Part shown: piece after piece, positions 51,499 through 60,294 of the stretch | How the letters are laid out: each line of letters begins with the position of its first letter | Position numbering within the stretch: position 1 is the stretch's first letter | From: Planctomycetota bacterium | Lineage (GTDB): Bacteria; Planctomycetota; UBA1135; UBA2386 | NCBI GenBank assembly: GCA_028281765.1 | Contig: JANQJF010000118.1 | Span: forward strand, 44,945-108,944 | Length of the DNA stretch: 64,000 nucleotides | Direction: 5' to 3' | Translations under genes and position numbers: made by a program | Notes under the pieces: model-generated | The model's database searches: none | The model's input: only the letters and a program-made list of their open reading frames with translations | Told to the model about the DNA's origin: nothing

Positions 51499-53052
51499 TC
51501 AGGCGGCGGCCGTCGTGGCCCAGACCGGGACGACGCTCACTTCGATGTCGCGGCTCGGGGCGTTCTGCTTGAACTCGTTGATGACTTCGAGGATGTCCTG
51601 GTCGATCGAGACGCACGCGGTCGTGTCGATCGTGACCTTCGAGCCAGCGGGGACGGCGTCGAGTTCCTTGATGATCGCGCCCTTGTTGAGGAACGTGACT
51701 TCCTCCGAGAGCTTCATGCGCACGTGGTGACGCTGGTCGGCGTCGTCCGACTCCTCGATGTGCAGGAAGTGCGAGTTCAGGTAGTTCCGGCGCAGGATTA
51801 CGAAGATCGCGAGCGCCATGCCGATGCCGATTCCGGTCAGCAGGTCGGTGAAGACGATGCCGAGGATCGTGACGATGAACGGCAGGAACTGCGCCATGCC
51901 GAGGCCCCACATCTGCTTGAACAGCGCGGGGCGGGCGAGCTTGTAGCCGACGACGAACAGGATGCTCGCGAGGACGGCCAGCGGGATCATGTTGAGCAGC
52001 CACGGCAGCATCAGGACGAACACCGCGAGCCAGACGCCGTGCAGGATCGCGGAGGTCTTTGTCTTGCCGCCTGACTGGATGTTGGCCGAACTGCGGACGA
52101 TGACCTGCGTGATCGGCAGGCCGCCGATCAGGCCGGAGACCATGTTGCCGGAGCCCTGCGCGACGAGTTCGCGGTTGGTCGGCGTGACGTGCTTGTCCGG
52201 ATCGAGCTTGTCGGTGGCCGCGACGCACAAGAGCGTTTCGAGGCTCGCGACGACCGCGATCGTGATCGCGACGGTCCACACCGCCGGGTTCGACCACTGC
52301 GACCAATCGGGCGTCGTGATCAAGTTGCCGACCTCGCCCCACGTCTTCGGAACGGGCACCTGGACGAGGTGGTCGCCGGACAGCGCGAGCGAGGGGAAAA
52401 GCGACGGGGCGAGCGCCTGGAACGCGATGCCGAACGACACCGCGACGAGCGGGCCGGGCACGATCTTGAAGAGGTTCGACTTCTTGACGAGGACCGTGTC
52501 CCAGAGGATCAGGATGCCGAGCGCGACGGCGGCGACGATGCACGCGCCGAGTTGGATGTGATCCAGCGTGCTCCAGATACTGCTGAGGGTGTTCTCGCCG
52601 TCGGGCTGCACGAACTGCAGCTCACCCTCGGGGTCCGCGTCGTAGCCGAACGCGTGCGGGATCTGCTTGAGGACGATGATGACGCCGATGCCGGCGAGCA
52701 TTCCCTTGATGACGGACGACGGGAAGAAGTAGCCGAGCACGCCGGCTCGCCCTAGGCCCATCACGAGCTGGATCAAACCGGCCAGGAACACGGCGAGCAG
52801 GAACGTCGGGAACGCTCCCAGCCGCTCGATCGCGAGCAGGACGATGACCGCGAGGCCGGCTGCCGGACCCGAGACGCCGAGCGAAGAACCGCTGATGGCG
52901 CCGACCACGATGCCGCCGACGATGCCGGCGATCAGGCCGGAGAAGAGCGGGGCGCCACTCGCCAGCGCGATGCCGAGGCACAGGGGCACGGCGACGAAGA
53001 ACACGACCATGCTGGCCGGCAGGTCATTGCGCAGATGGCGAAGTAAGTTCAT
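51499..53052 (-). CDS. SulP-family anion transporter with STAS domain
   Basis: A 517-residue transporter: about 11-14 membrane segments (residues 10-420, with VGAISGSSLGVSGPAAGLAVIVL and FPSSVIKGMLAGIGVIIVLKQIP) followed by a C-terminal STAS domain (about 440-517, VTFLNKGAIIKELDAVPAG, VTIDTTACVSIDQDILEVINEF). The family carries sulfate, bicarbonate or other anions. Near-identical architecture is seen in bicarbonate transporters of the BicA/SulP type, but sulfate cannot be excluded. It is followed by a universal stress protein. Confidence 0.94.
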   Translation of the reverse strand: MNLLRHLRNDLPASMVVFFVAVPLCLGIALASGAPLFSGLIAGIVGGIVVGAISGSSLGVSGPAAGLAVIVLLAIERLGAFPTFLLAVFLAGLIQLVMGLGRAGVLGYFFPSSVIKGMLAGIGVIIVLKQIPHAFGYDADPEGELQFVQPDGENTLSSIWSTLDHIQLGACIVAAVALGILILWDTVLVKKSNLFKIVPGPLVAVSFGIAFQALAPSLFPSLALSGDHLVQVPVPKTWGEVGNLITTPDWSQWSNPAVWTVAITIAVVASLETLLCVAATDKLDPDKHVTPTNRELVAQGSGNMVSGLIGGLPITQVIVRSSANIQSGGKTKTSAILHGVWLAVFVLMLPWLLNMIPLAVLASILFVVGYKLARPALFKQMWGLGMAQFLPFIVTILGIVFTDLLTGIGIGMALAIFVILRRNYLNSHFLHIEESDDADQRHHVRMKLSEEVTFLNKGAIIKELDAVPAGSKVTIDTTACVSIDQDILEVINEFKQNAPSRDIEVSVVPVWATTAAA

Positions 53053-53199
53053 GGTCGGTCCGCTCCGGAGTTAAGCGTCACGAATCTTAGTTCGAGGGAC
53101 TTGATTCCAGAACTGAAAATCGTGAGTTTAAGGTGTTGAAAAGCACCGCGTCTTGTATCGGTAGAACGGCTTCATTGGATGCGGCAAATTCCTAAGTGA

Positions 53200-53249
53200 C
53201 TGAATTGCAGGGGCTTGAATCTCCGATACCAATGGGGCCTGCAATTCAG
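53200..53249. promoter_or_regulatory. perfect 12-bp inverted repeat, 26-bp spacer
   Basis: CTGAATTGCAGG (53200-53211) and its exact complement (53238-53249) lie in the AT-richer gap between the divergent SulP and winged-helix genes. It is a candidate operator pair for the winged-helix protein, or a hairpin if transcribed. Confidence 0.55.
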
Positions 53250-53312
53250 GATTGATGGTTCTGGACAGTCGAATCTTGTCATTTTGTCCCGGTCGGGCGA
53301 GGATGTGGTGTT

Positions 53313-53636
53313 GTGGCGGCGCATTGCTGGACGTTCCTGAGTAATCATGCCCACGCGCTGATCTGTTTGGCCGAGGAGCCGACGGCTCGATTGAGGGACC
53401 TCGCAGAACGCGTCGGAATCACCGAGCGCGCGGTGCAGTCGATCGTGACCGACCTCGAGGCGTCGGGGGTCATCACCCGAATTCGGGAGGGGCGTCGGAA
53501 TCGCTACGAAGTCCATCCGGAAGTGCCTTTGCGGCATCCGGTCGAGGCGCACCGCACCGTCGGTGACCTCTTGAGCATGGCGGGCGTGCACGTGGCGCGC
53601 GTCGAGAGCAACGCCGCGAAGACGCCCGATTCGTGA
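53313..53636 (+). CDS. winged-helix transcriptional regulator
   Basis: A 107-residue HTH protein: FLSNHAHALICLAEEPTARLRDLAERVGITERAVQSIVTDLEASGVITRIREGRRNRYEV contains the full winged helix. This small type, with AHALICLAEEP and ITERAVQSIV, is common in Planctomycetota and archaea; the ligand is unknown. The start is GTG, with GAGG about 10 bp upstream. It is divergent from the SulP gene and convergent with the TolC-like gene, so it may regulate the transporter. Confidence 0.88.
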   Translation: MAAHCWTFLSNHAHALICLAEEPTARLRDLAERVGITERAVQSIVTDLEASGVITRIREGRRNRYEVHPEVPLRHPVEAHRTVGDLLSMAGVHVARVESNAAKTPDS

Positions 53637-53655
53637 CGCCGCCGCCGATGCGGCG

Positions 53656-55170
53656 TCAGTCGTTGGCCCAGCCCGTGGCCGCGCGGTAGTCGGCCAATGC
53701 CAACGCGCGCGCCAATTGCGCATCGATCTCGAGCACGCGCGCATCCGCGAGCTGGGCTTCGCGCAGCTGCACGAGCAGGAGGTTGCTGCGACCGAGGTCG
53801 AAGGCGCGGTTCTCCGCGGCGACGAGCTGCTCCGCGAGATCGACGTTGCGGTTGCTGTCGTCGAGCTGATCGCTTGCCGCGTTGACTGCCACGCGGGCGT
53901 CGATCACGTCGTTGGTGATCTTGTCCTTCGCGAACCGCTGCTTGAGGCGCAGTCGGCCGAGCTTCGCCTGCGCTTCTTCGAGCCGGCCGCGAGCCGAACG
54001 TCGCTGGATGGGCACCTTGAGTTCACCGCCGACGAAGAACTCGAAGTCTTCGCGGTCCGTGTACGGGCCGCCGCTCAGGTCACTCTCGGTCTCGAGGACG
54101 ACGCTGAGATCGGGCAGAGTCTGGTTGTCCGCGAGGCTCACCGCGACTTCCGCTTGCTCCACGGCCAGGCCGAGTTCGCGGAGGTCCGGGCGACGCCGAG
54201 CGGCTTGGGCGAGATCGTCCTCGAGGGTCGGGAGTGATGCGCCCTGCGCGTTCTCCTGCGGAGGGAGGTTCGGCTCGTCGGGGACGATCGGCCGATCGTC
54301 CTCCGTGCGCAGGAACAAAGAGAGCGCGAGCGAGGCCGCGCGGAACGAGCGCTCGGCGCGGGTGACGAAGATGCGTCGCTGCGTGATGAGGCGTTCGTTG
54401 TCGGTGAGCACGATTGGTGCGAGGAACTGTCGTTCGACGCCACGTTGCAGTCCGGCTTGGCGGTCCATAGCGATCTGGAGCAGCTCACGCGCGATCGACA
54501 GCTTGCGACCGGTCGCTTGCCACTTCGCGTACGCCTTCGTGGCGCTTCGGACGAAGTCGATCTGCGCGCGCCGGATGCGAGGCTCGGCGATCTCTTGCCC
54601 GATCTGTGCGCGTCGCACGCTGGCGCGGCGCGAGTCGATCGAGCGGTTCTGCAGCAGCGGGATGCGCAGCCCCAGCACGATGACGCCGTCGTCTTGGGTG
54701 CGATCGTCGTAGTAGTCCGGCAAGAAGCCGTCACTCACGCGGTAGCCGCCGTAGAGTGTGTCGCCGGTCGCTAGGGGCTGCTCGACGAACGCTTGGGCGA
54801 TGGTCGATTCGTAGAAGCCCTGCAGGCGCCCACCGACCTTCCCGGACAGGTTGGCGTCGAAGCCGCCCATGGCGTTCAGAAGTCGGCCCGAGGCGAGGTC
54901 GCGTTCGAGCAGCGCGCTGAGCAACGGCGGGTAGCGGCTCGTCACGGACTCGAGGACGACGTCGAGGGTCAGTGGGCCCGAGGGCTTCGGAGGCTGGTCC
55001 TCTGTCTTCGCGTCAGTGTCTGCTCCGCGGCGCATCGCGTCGGCGCGGGTAGCCGACGACATCTCGGGTTCGGCCCAGCTCGTATCGGTGGGTTCAGGCT
55101 GGTAGGCGGCTGGCGTGCAACCGGATGCTGCAGCGAGCGCGCCCAGAGCCAGGAGTCGTGCCGCGATCAC
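53656..55170 (-). CDS. TolC-like outer-membrane efflux lipoprotein
   Basis: A 504-residue outer-membrane factor. The signal peptide ends in the lipobox AASGC (Cys18). Two helical-hairpin halves follow (SVTSRYPPLLSALLERDLA, PTLEDDLAQAARRRPDLRELGLAVEQAEV and ADNQTLPDLSVVLE), as in TolC/NodT proteins. The GTG start at 55170 is set by the overlap GTGA with the HlyD stop and a strong AGGAGG site; the longer frame is noise. It completes a tripartite exporter with the HlyD-like and degenerate ABC genes upstream. Confidence 0.93.
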   Translation of the reverse strand: MIAARLLALGALAAASGCTPAAYQPEPTDTSWAEPEMSSATRADAMRRGADTDAKTEDQPPKPSGPLTLDVVLESVTSRYPPLLSALLERDLASGRLLNAMGGFDANLSGKVGGRLQGFYESTIAQAFVEQPLATGDTLYGGYRVSDGFLPDYYDDRTQDDGVIVLGLRIPLLQNRSIDSRRASVRRAQIGQEIAEPRIRRAQIDFVRSATKAYAKWQATGRKLSIARELLQIAMDRQAGLQRGVERQFLAPIVLTDNERLITQRRIFVTRAERSFRAASLALSLFLRTEDDRPIVPDEPNLPPQENAQGASLPTLEDDLAQAARRRPDLRELGLAVEQAEVAVSLADNQTLPDLSVVLETESDLSGGPYTDREDFEFFVGGELKVPIQRRSARGRLEEAQAKLGRLRLKQRFAKDKITNDVIDARVAVNAASDQLDDSNRNVDLAEQLVAAENRAFDLGRSNLLLVQLREAQLADARVLEIDAQLARALALADYRAATGWAND

Positions 55171-56579
55171 TTCGGCTCCTCCTTGTTCGTCTTCGCCTTG
55201 TTCTCGTCCGGTCGTTCGACGGTCGGCGGGAAGCCGTTGAGCTGTCGCCACACTTCGAACCCGAGCGAGACACGGTCGAGCACGATCCACCCCTTGGCGC
55301 GTTGCCCTTGGCGGAGCCACGGGTCTTTCGGCCACGCGTGGGGGTTCTCCGAGTCCGCGACCTTGTCGAACGTCAGGAATCCGCGGAGCCAGTCGACGAC
55401 CGGTCCCTCGTGTTCGGCGAACGGGCGCTCGTCGGGAAGCACCATGACGCGGAAGTTGCCGGAGCCGTCGTCGAAGCGGTCGACGAACGCGACCTGGCCG
55501 CCGAACGTGCCGATGGCCGCCGACGGCCATCCGACCCACTGCACCGCCGGCCACCCTTCGAACTGCAGCCGCACGTGGCGCCCGATATCGATGAACGTCA
55601 CGTCGTTGCCGCTGACGACGAGCTCGACCGCGAGTTGCCGCGTCTTCGGCACGAGCGTCGCGAGCGTCATGCCCTGCTTGACGAAGCCGCCGCCCTGACC
55701 GTTCGCATTGAGGTTCTGCACGAAGCCCGCGACCGGTGCTGTGACCGCCTGCTGCTGCTGGCGCTGCAGGTCGAGCCTCAGCTTCGGAATCGAACCCTCG
55801 GCGACGGCGACTTCACCGTCGGCGGCGTCGCGCTTGGCCTTGGCGTCCTGAATCTTGACTTCTTCTGCGCGTTCGACGCGGCGGCGTGCGCTCTTCTTGG
55901 CACGCAGGCTCGCTTCCGCGCCCTTGACGCTGGCGCGCTTCGACTCGAGCTCGGCCTCGGCGACGGCGCGCGCTTGCTGCGCCTTCTGGAGTTCAAAGCC
56001 TGCGCCAATGCGGTCAGCGACGAGCCCTTCCCACATCTCCAGCGCGACCTTGGACAGATTGAGCTTCTGCTCTGCGACCGTCACGGCCTGTTCTGCGGCG
56101 CGGACCTTCTGCTCGGCCGCGGCGATCTCGTCGTCCGCGAACTGAATCGCGGCATCCCGCGCCAGCTCGGCGGCCGTCACCTGCTGCACGAACTGTTCGC
56201 GTTTGGCGACTGCCGCATCCCGCTTGCGTTCCGCAGCGCTCACCTGCTCCTCGAGGCGCGTGAGGATGTCCGGGTCGTTGTCCGCTAGATCCACGATCGG
56301 ATCCCCTACTTCGACGTGTTGACCCTCTCGAACATGCCACTTGACGATGATCCCGTTCGTGCGAGCCTGGATCGGCATCGGTCGATGGACCGGATCGAAC
56401 TCGATGACGCGGCCGAACCCCGGGAGGTTCTGCTGCCACGGAGCGATCGCGAGCACCACGGGAGTGATCAGCAGGACCAGCAGGAGCAAGCGGCCGAAGC
56501 GACGCGTCACGCGGCGCTTTCCAGCGCGTTCGATCGCCGGCAGCTCGGTCGCCGGGAAGTCGGGTGCGAACTGGCTCAT
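55167..56579 (-). CDS. HlyD-family periplasmic adaptor
   Basis: A 470-residue membrane-fusion protein: an N-terminal membrane anchor (LLLLVLLITPVVLAIAPW), a lipoyl/biotinyl half-motif (GIIVKWHVREGQHVEVGDPIV), a long coiled-coil hairpin (residues 130-280), and a second beta-barrel half (PVAGFVQNLNANGQGGGFVKQGMTL). It links inner-membrane pump and outer-membrane channel. The start overlaps the ABC gene stop by four bases, and its stop overlaps the TolC-like start, so the three are one translational unit. The C-terminus carries an extra Lys/Glu-rich tail. Confidence 0.94.
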   Translation of the reverse strand: MSQFAPDFPATELPAIERAGKRRVTRRFGRLLLLVLLITPVVLAIAPWQQNLPGFGRVIEFDPVHRPMPIQARTNGIIVKWHVREGQHVEVGDPIVDLADNDPDILTRLEEQVSAAERKRDAAVAKREQFVQQVTAAELARDAAIQFADDEIAAAEQKVRAAEQAVTVAEQKLNLSKVALEMWEGLVADRIGAGFELQKAQQARAVAEAELESKRASVKGAEASLRAKKSARRRVERAEEVKIQDAKAKRDAADGEVAVAEGSIPKLRLDLQRQQQQAVTAPVAGFVQNLNANGQGGGFVKQGMTLATLVPKTRQLAVELVVSGNDVTFIDIGRHVRLQFEGWPAVQWVGWPSAAIGTFGGQVAFVDRFDDGSGNFRVMVLPDERPFAEHEGPVVDWLRGFLTFDKVADSENPHAWPKDPWLRQGQRAKGWIVLDRVSLGFEVWRQLNGFPPTVERPDENKAKTNKEEPK

Positions 56580-58264
56580 CCTTCGTCCCCCTCTGTGCCC
56601 GCGGCCGCGGGTTCACACCTGGCGAGGTCGCAGTCGAGCGTGCGGTCGCACGCCTCGACCACGTCTTGCTGGTTGGTCGCGATCAGCACCGTCCATTTGT
56701 GCCGTTCGTCGAGCAAGTGGGCGAGCACGCGTCGTCGCAGAGACGGCGTCAACATGTCGAGCGACCCATCGAGGAGCAGCATGCGGGGTTCGCTCAGGAT
56801 GGCTCGCGCAATCATGAGCTGACTGCACTGGCTGGACGTGAGCGGCTGACCCACGGTCGTGATCTGTGTGTGCAAGCCTTCGGGCAGCGACGACACTTCT
56901 TCCCAGAGACCGACGTCGCGAAGGGCGTCGCGTACCTCGACCGCCGTCACGTCTTCGCGACCGAAGCGAAGGTTGTCCAGTAGTGTGCCTTCCACCAGCT
57001 CGGTGCCGTGCACGAGTGCGAACGCGTCGCGCGTTGCGTCGAGCCGGAGCTGTCTCAGATCGAGGCCGTCGATCGTGATGTATCCGTCGACCGGATCCCG
57101 CAGCCCGTAGAGCACGTCGAGGAGCAAGCTCGCGTCGCCGCCGGTTGCCCCCGTCAACGCGACGCGCTCGCCCGGCTCGATCTTCATGTCGAGGCCCAGG
57201 GGTGGCGCTTCTTCGCCCTCGATCGCACAGCGCACGTCTCGGAACTCCACGGCCGGTCCGGTGGCATTGGCCTGCGGCTCTTCGCCATCCTGTCGCTCGA
57301 GTCGGAGATCGACGAGCACGCCGAGTTTGTTGCTCGCGGCGCAGATGTCGTACCAGTTCTTGAGGACGCTGCCGAGCTTGGTGATGTTGGCGACGACGGC
57401 GGTGACGATGAGTTCACTCGCGACGAGCTGACCGGCGGTCAGCTGCTGGTCGATAACTAGCCATCCACCGATGGCCAGGACGGCCGTGCTGGAGAGCACC
57501 TGCAGACCCAGGGCGCTGCAGATCTGTCGGAACAGCACGCGGAAGTGCGCACGTCGCGCGGTCACGTACTTGTCGACCAGCGTGTCGGCACGCTGCGCCG
57601 CGAACTCGGAGCCGCCGCGCGTGCAGAAGGCCGTGGTATGTCTCGCGAGTCCCTGGAGCCACGCGGCGACTTCATACTTCGCCGTCGACTCGGCGACCGC
57701 GGTGCGCACGCCGCCGATGCCGAGGCCGAACACCAATACAGCGATCGCGCCGAGCAGCACGATCGCGAAGCCCAGCAGGAACGGGTGGTAGAACGACAGC
57801 ACTGCGAGGCCGACGCTCGTCGTCAGCACGATGTTCGTGACCTCGAGGAAGAGTCGCGAACTACTCTTCTGCACGGTGATCGTGTCGAAGAAGCGGTTGA
57901 CGACCTCCGGTCCGTAGCGGTTGTCGAACTCGCGAATGTCGACACGCGGCAATCGCCAGCTCAGGTCGCTGACGACCCGCACGAAGATGCGGCGTTCAAT
58001 GACCTCTGCAATCCATGCTTGCAGTGCCCCGAGCATGCCCTGCAGCAACAGGCAGCCGAGCAAGACACCGACCAGCACGACGAGCGGCGTCAGCATCGTG
58101 CCGAACGTGATGTTGCTGATCAGCGCGTCGACGGTCAGCGGCACGGCCAGCGTCAACACAGCGCTCGCGGCACCGTAGACGATGATCGTCTTGAGGTCCG
58201 GCAGCTCGGGGCGCAGCAGCCGCGCGAGCTGTCGCCAGGGTTTCTTGGTGGTGGAGTTGGTCAC
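56576..58264 (-). CDS. degenerate ABC exporter (membrane domain plus inactive ATPase)
   Basis: A 562-residue protein with an ABC_membrane domain (residues 20-310) and an ATPase-shaped domain (340-540). All ATP-handling motifs are altered: Walker A reads GATGGDAS (372-379), with Ala instead of Lys; the signature is LTSSQC instead of LSGGQ; Walker B is MLLLDG with Gly500 in place of the catalytic Glu; and the H-loop His is Asn531. The flanking fold (Q-loop-like VHG, D-loop-like SLDML) remains. It starts at GTG 58264 in an operon with HlyD and TolC-like genes. It may work without ATP hydrolysis or with a separate ATPase. Confidence 0.85.
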   Translation of the reverse strand: MTNSTTKKPWRQLARLLRPELPDLKTIIVYGAASAVLTLAVPLTVDALISNITFGTMLTPLVVLVGVLLGCLLLQGMLGALQAWIAEVIERRIFVRVVSDLSWRLPRVDIREFDNRYGPEVVNRFFDTITVQKSSSRLFLEVTNIVLTTSVGLAVLSFYHPFLLGFAIVLLGAIAVLVFGLGIGGVRTAVAESTAKYEVAAWLQGLARHTTAFCTRGGSEFAAQRADTLVDKYVTARRAHFRVLFRQICSALGLQVLSSTAVLAIGGWLVIDQQLTAGQLVASELIVTAVVANITKLGSVLKNWYDICAASNKLGVLVDLRLERQDGEEPQANATGPAVEFRDVRCAIEGEEAPPLGLDMKIEPGERVALTGATGGDASLLLDVLYGLRDPVDGYITIDGLDLRQLRLDATRDAFALVHGTELVEGTLLDNLRFGREDVTAVEVRDALRDVGLWEEVSSLPEGLHTQITTVGQPLTSSQCSQLMIARAILSEPRMLLLDGSLDMLTPSLRRRVLAHLLDERHKWTVLIATNQQDVVEACDRTLDCDLARCEPAAAGTEGDEG

Positions 58265-58435
58265 GGTAGGGACTATGGCCGGCGTGTCGTAGACCTGGTG
58301 CCCAATGCACCCAAATCCAATCCAATCAGTTTCGCCGAAAACGGTGCCCGCGGATTCAGTCTTCGACTCTGAGCGTCGCTCTCTTTGACGGACTTTGGCC
58401 GCGTCTCATTGCGCACTTGATTGCCGCGGTGTGGA

Positions 58436-59398
58436 CTATTTGGACAACGCGTCGCGGACGGTTCGCGCGACCAATTGCGATTGCGTATAGAGGATCTGAT
58501 GCCCGGCGCCTTCGAGCCGAATCATCTCGAACTGGGGCGCCGATTCCCGCAGCTGCAGCGAATGGATCGTCGGGCTGACCACGAGGTCTCCTTCGGAAAC
58601 GACCATTGTGATCGGGACCCGGAGGTTTGCGTATCGCCCGGTTTGCGCGGTCAGGTAAGGCTTCAGGACTCGGATGTCCTCGGCGTTGGCGCAGTAGGTG
58701 TCCGGTCGCAGCGACAGCTGGACTGGAGACTTCGCGTAAGCAGTGGGCACTCGTTCCGGCGAGAACACGCGGCTGACGCTGGAGTCGGCCAGCAGGTGGC
58801 CCAGTGGGCTGAACAGCGCCGAAGTCGCGATGGCGCCGACGACCGGATACGCGGGGATCCGATACTCGAGGTTGGTCGGGTCCGGCCAGGGGTGACTGGG
58901 TCCGTTCAGCAGCACCGCGCCGCGGATCGCGTCCGGTGCGTCGAGCGCGGTCGCGAGCGTCACCGCACCGCCGTAGGAGAACCCGACGATCAGCGGCCGG
59001 TCGAGACCGAGCTCCTCGATCAATCCGACGAGCAGTCGCGCTTGCACGTCGGGACCCGCGACCTCGTCGGTCGGGCGCTCGCTGTACCCGTGGCCCGGGC
59101 GATCCCACGCGATGCAGTGATGATCGCGCGCGAGGTCGTCGAGGATCGTGACGGCGAAGTCCTGCGCGGCGCCGAACGCACCGTGTACGAACACGATCGA
59201 CGGCGCGCTCGCGTCGCCGCGTTCGATGTAGTGCTGGCGCAGGCCCTCGACGGTTACGAATTTGCCCAGCGGCGGGTGCAGGCGTTCTGCGCGTGCCGAC
59301 AGGTAGAGCGTCGTCGCGAAGCCGATCAGCAGGAACGCAGCGGTGCTGACCAGGATCGTGAGGAGCATCTTCCGAGCCCGACGTCGGAGGGCCTTCAC
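58436..59398 (-). CDS. alpha/beta hydrolase with N-terminal membrane anchor
   Basis: A 320-residue hydrolase. An N-terminal membrane segment (MLLTILVSTAAFLLIGF) is followed by VFVHGAFGAAQDF (oxyanion), nucleophile elbow GFSYGG with Ser, and catalytic His in GAGHQILYTQ. The GTG start at 59398 overlaps the HxlR stop (GTGA), so the pair forms an operon with the regulator first. The substrate is unknown; esterase or peroxidase-like activity is typical. Confidence 0.9.
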   Translation of the reverse strand: MKALRRRARKMLLTILVSTAAFLLIGFATTLYLSARAERLHPPLGKFVTVEGLRQHYIERGDASAPSIVFVHGAFGAAQDFAVTILDDLARDHHCIAWDRPGHGYSERPTDEVAGPDVQARLLVGLIEELGLDRPLIVGFSYGGAVTLATALDAPDAIRGAVLLNGPSHPWPDPTNLEYRIPAYPVVGAIATSALFSPLGHLLADSSVSRVFSPERVPTAYAKSPVQLSLRPDTYCANAEDIRVLKPYLTAQTGRYANLRVPITMVVSEGDLVVSPTIHSLQLRESAPQFEMIRLEGAGHQILYTQSQLVARTVRDALSK

Positions 59399-59772
59399 GC
59401 GGTCTCGGCCGCGCATGTGCTGCCTTCGTCGCTCGCTTCTTCGGCGAGTCGACGAGCCTTGAATCTGCGACCCCAGTCCTGCATCAGGACGAGGATCCTC
59501 TCGAGCGATCGACCGAACTCGGTGATCTCGTACTCGACGCGCGGTGGCACCTCCGCGAACACGTGGCGGTCGATGACGCCGTCGGCTTCGAGTTCGCGCA
59601 GCTGCAGGGTGATCATGCGTTCGGTCGCGTTCGGCGTGAGCCGACGCAGCTCGCCGAATCGCTTGCGGCCGCCGAGGAGATGGCAGACGAGGATCGGCTT
59701 CCAGCGACCACCGATCACGCTGAGCGTCGCTTCGACGTCGCAGCCGGTCTTCCAGTTGTACTTGCGTGCCAT
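59395..59772 (-). CDS. HxlR-family transcriptional regulator (copy 2)
   Basis: A 125-residue HxlR protein: CDVEATLSVIGGRWKPILVCHLLGGRKRFGELRRLTPNATERMITLQLRELEADGV is the HTH with the conserved Cys near residue 9, the usual redox or electrophile sensor. The wing PPRVEYEITEFGRSL follows. It is cotranscribed with the downstream hydrolase. Its promoter contains ATTACTTACCAAAT, which resembles a block upstream of the quinone oxidoreductase at 17611. Confidence 0.94.
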   Translation of the reverse strand: MARKYNWKTGCDVEATLSVIGGRWKPILVCHLLGGRKRFGELRRLTPNATERMITLQLRELEADGVIDRHVFAEVPPRVEYEITEFGRSLERILVLMQDWGRRFKARRLAEEASDEGSTCAAETA

Positions 59773-59805
59773 GTCGACTCGTGCGGTCCGAGACTCGCGT
59801 CTCGG

Positions 59806-59830
59806 CCATTACTTACCAAATCGAGGCTAC
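59806..59830. promoter_or_regulatory. HxlR-type operator candidate before hxlR copy 2
   Basis: CCATTACTTAC followed by a C/A-rich centre, 34 bp before the HxlR start. The block is shared with 17549-17573 (19/25 identical). Arms are less symmetrical than at 17554. Confidence 0.45.
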
Positions 59831-59866
59831 CTGGGGAAATGCCTACGAAGCCGTCCCGCTGGACAT

Positions 59867-59885
59867 CTACGGTAACTTACCGTAG
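59867..59885. promoter_or_regulatory. BlaI operator 1, perfect 19-bp palindrome
   Basis: CTACGGTAACTTACCGTAG is a perfect palindrome with 9-bp arms around a single C. It lies 31 bp before the BlaI start, within the promoter region, as expected for a BlaI/MecI-type operator. Confidence 0.75.
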
Positions 59886-59886
59886 A

Positions 59887-59907
59887 CCTACGGCAACTCA
59901 TCGTAGG
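59887..59907. promoter_or_regulatory. BlaI operator 2, imperfect palindrome
   Basis: CCTACG-N9-CGTAGG with similar core to operator 1 (CTACGG), 20 bp downstream of it and 9 bp before the GTG start. Two adjacent sites suggest cooperative BlaI binding. Confidence 0.65.
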
Positions 59908-59916
59908 ATCTCCCTC

Positions 59917-60294
59917 GTGGACCACGCCAACCTCACCAACGCGGAGCTCTCCGTCATGAACCTGCTCTGGGACCAGGGCAGGCTCACCGCGCGACAGATC
60001 CGCGAACAGCTCTATCCGGACGCGGAGAAGGCGCAGCACGGCACCGTGCAGCGGTTCCTGCAGAGCCTCGAGGAGAAGGGCTGCGTCGCGCGCGACAGGA
60101 GTCTGCCGGTGCACCTGTTCGCGGCGGCGATCAGTCGCGAGACCTACGCGGGTCGTCAGCTCGAGACCCTCGCGGACACGCTCACCGGCGGGTCCATCGC
60201 GCCGTTTCTCACGCACCTGCTGGCCGAGAAGAAGATCGATCGGGCGGAGCTCGCTCGTCTTCGTCGATTGCTCGACGGAAAGGCCGGGCGATGA
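59917..60294 (+). CDS. BlaI/MecI/CopY-family repressor
   Basis: A 125-residue winged-helix repressor: LTNAELSVMNLLWDQGRLTARQIREQL and GTVQRFLQSLEEKGCVARD are the BlaI HTH. The start is GTG at 59917 with AGGA upstream. Its stop overlaps the start of the M56 gene by four bases. BlaI proteins are removed by proteolysis triggered by the M56 partner. The two palindromes upstream are probable operators. The response may be to cell-wall damage or another signal rather than beta-lactams. Confidence 0.95.
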   Translation: MDHANLTNAELSVMNLLWDQGRLTARQIREQLYPDAEKAQHGTVQRFLQSLEEKGCVARDRSLPVHLFAAAISRETYAGRQLETLADTLTGGSIAPFLTHLLAEKKIDRAELARLRRLLDGKAGR

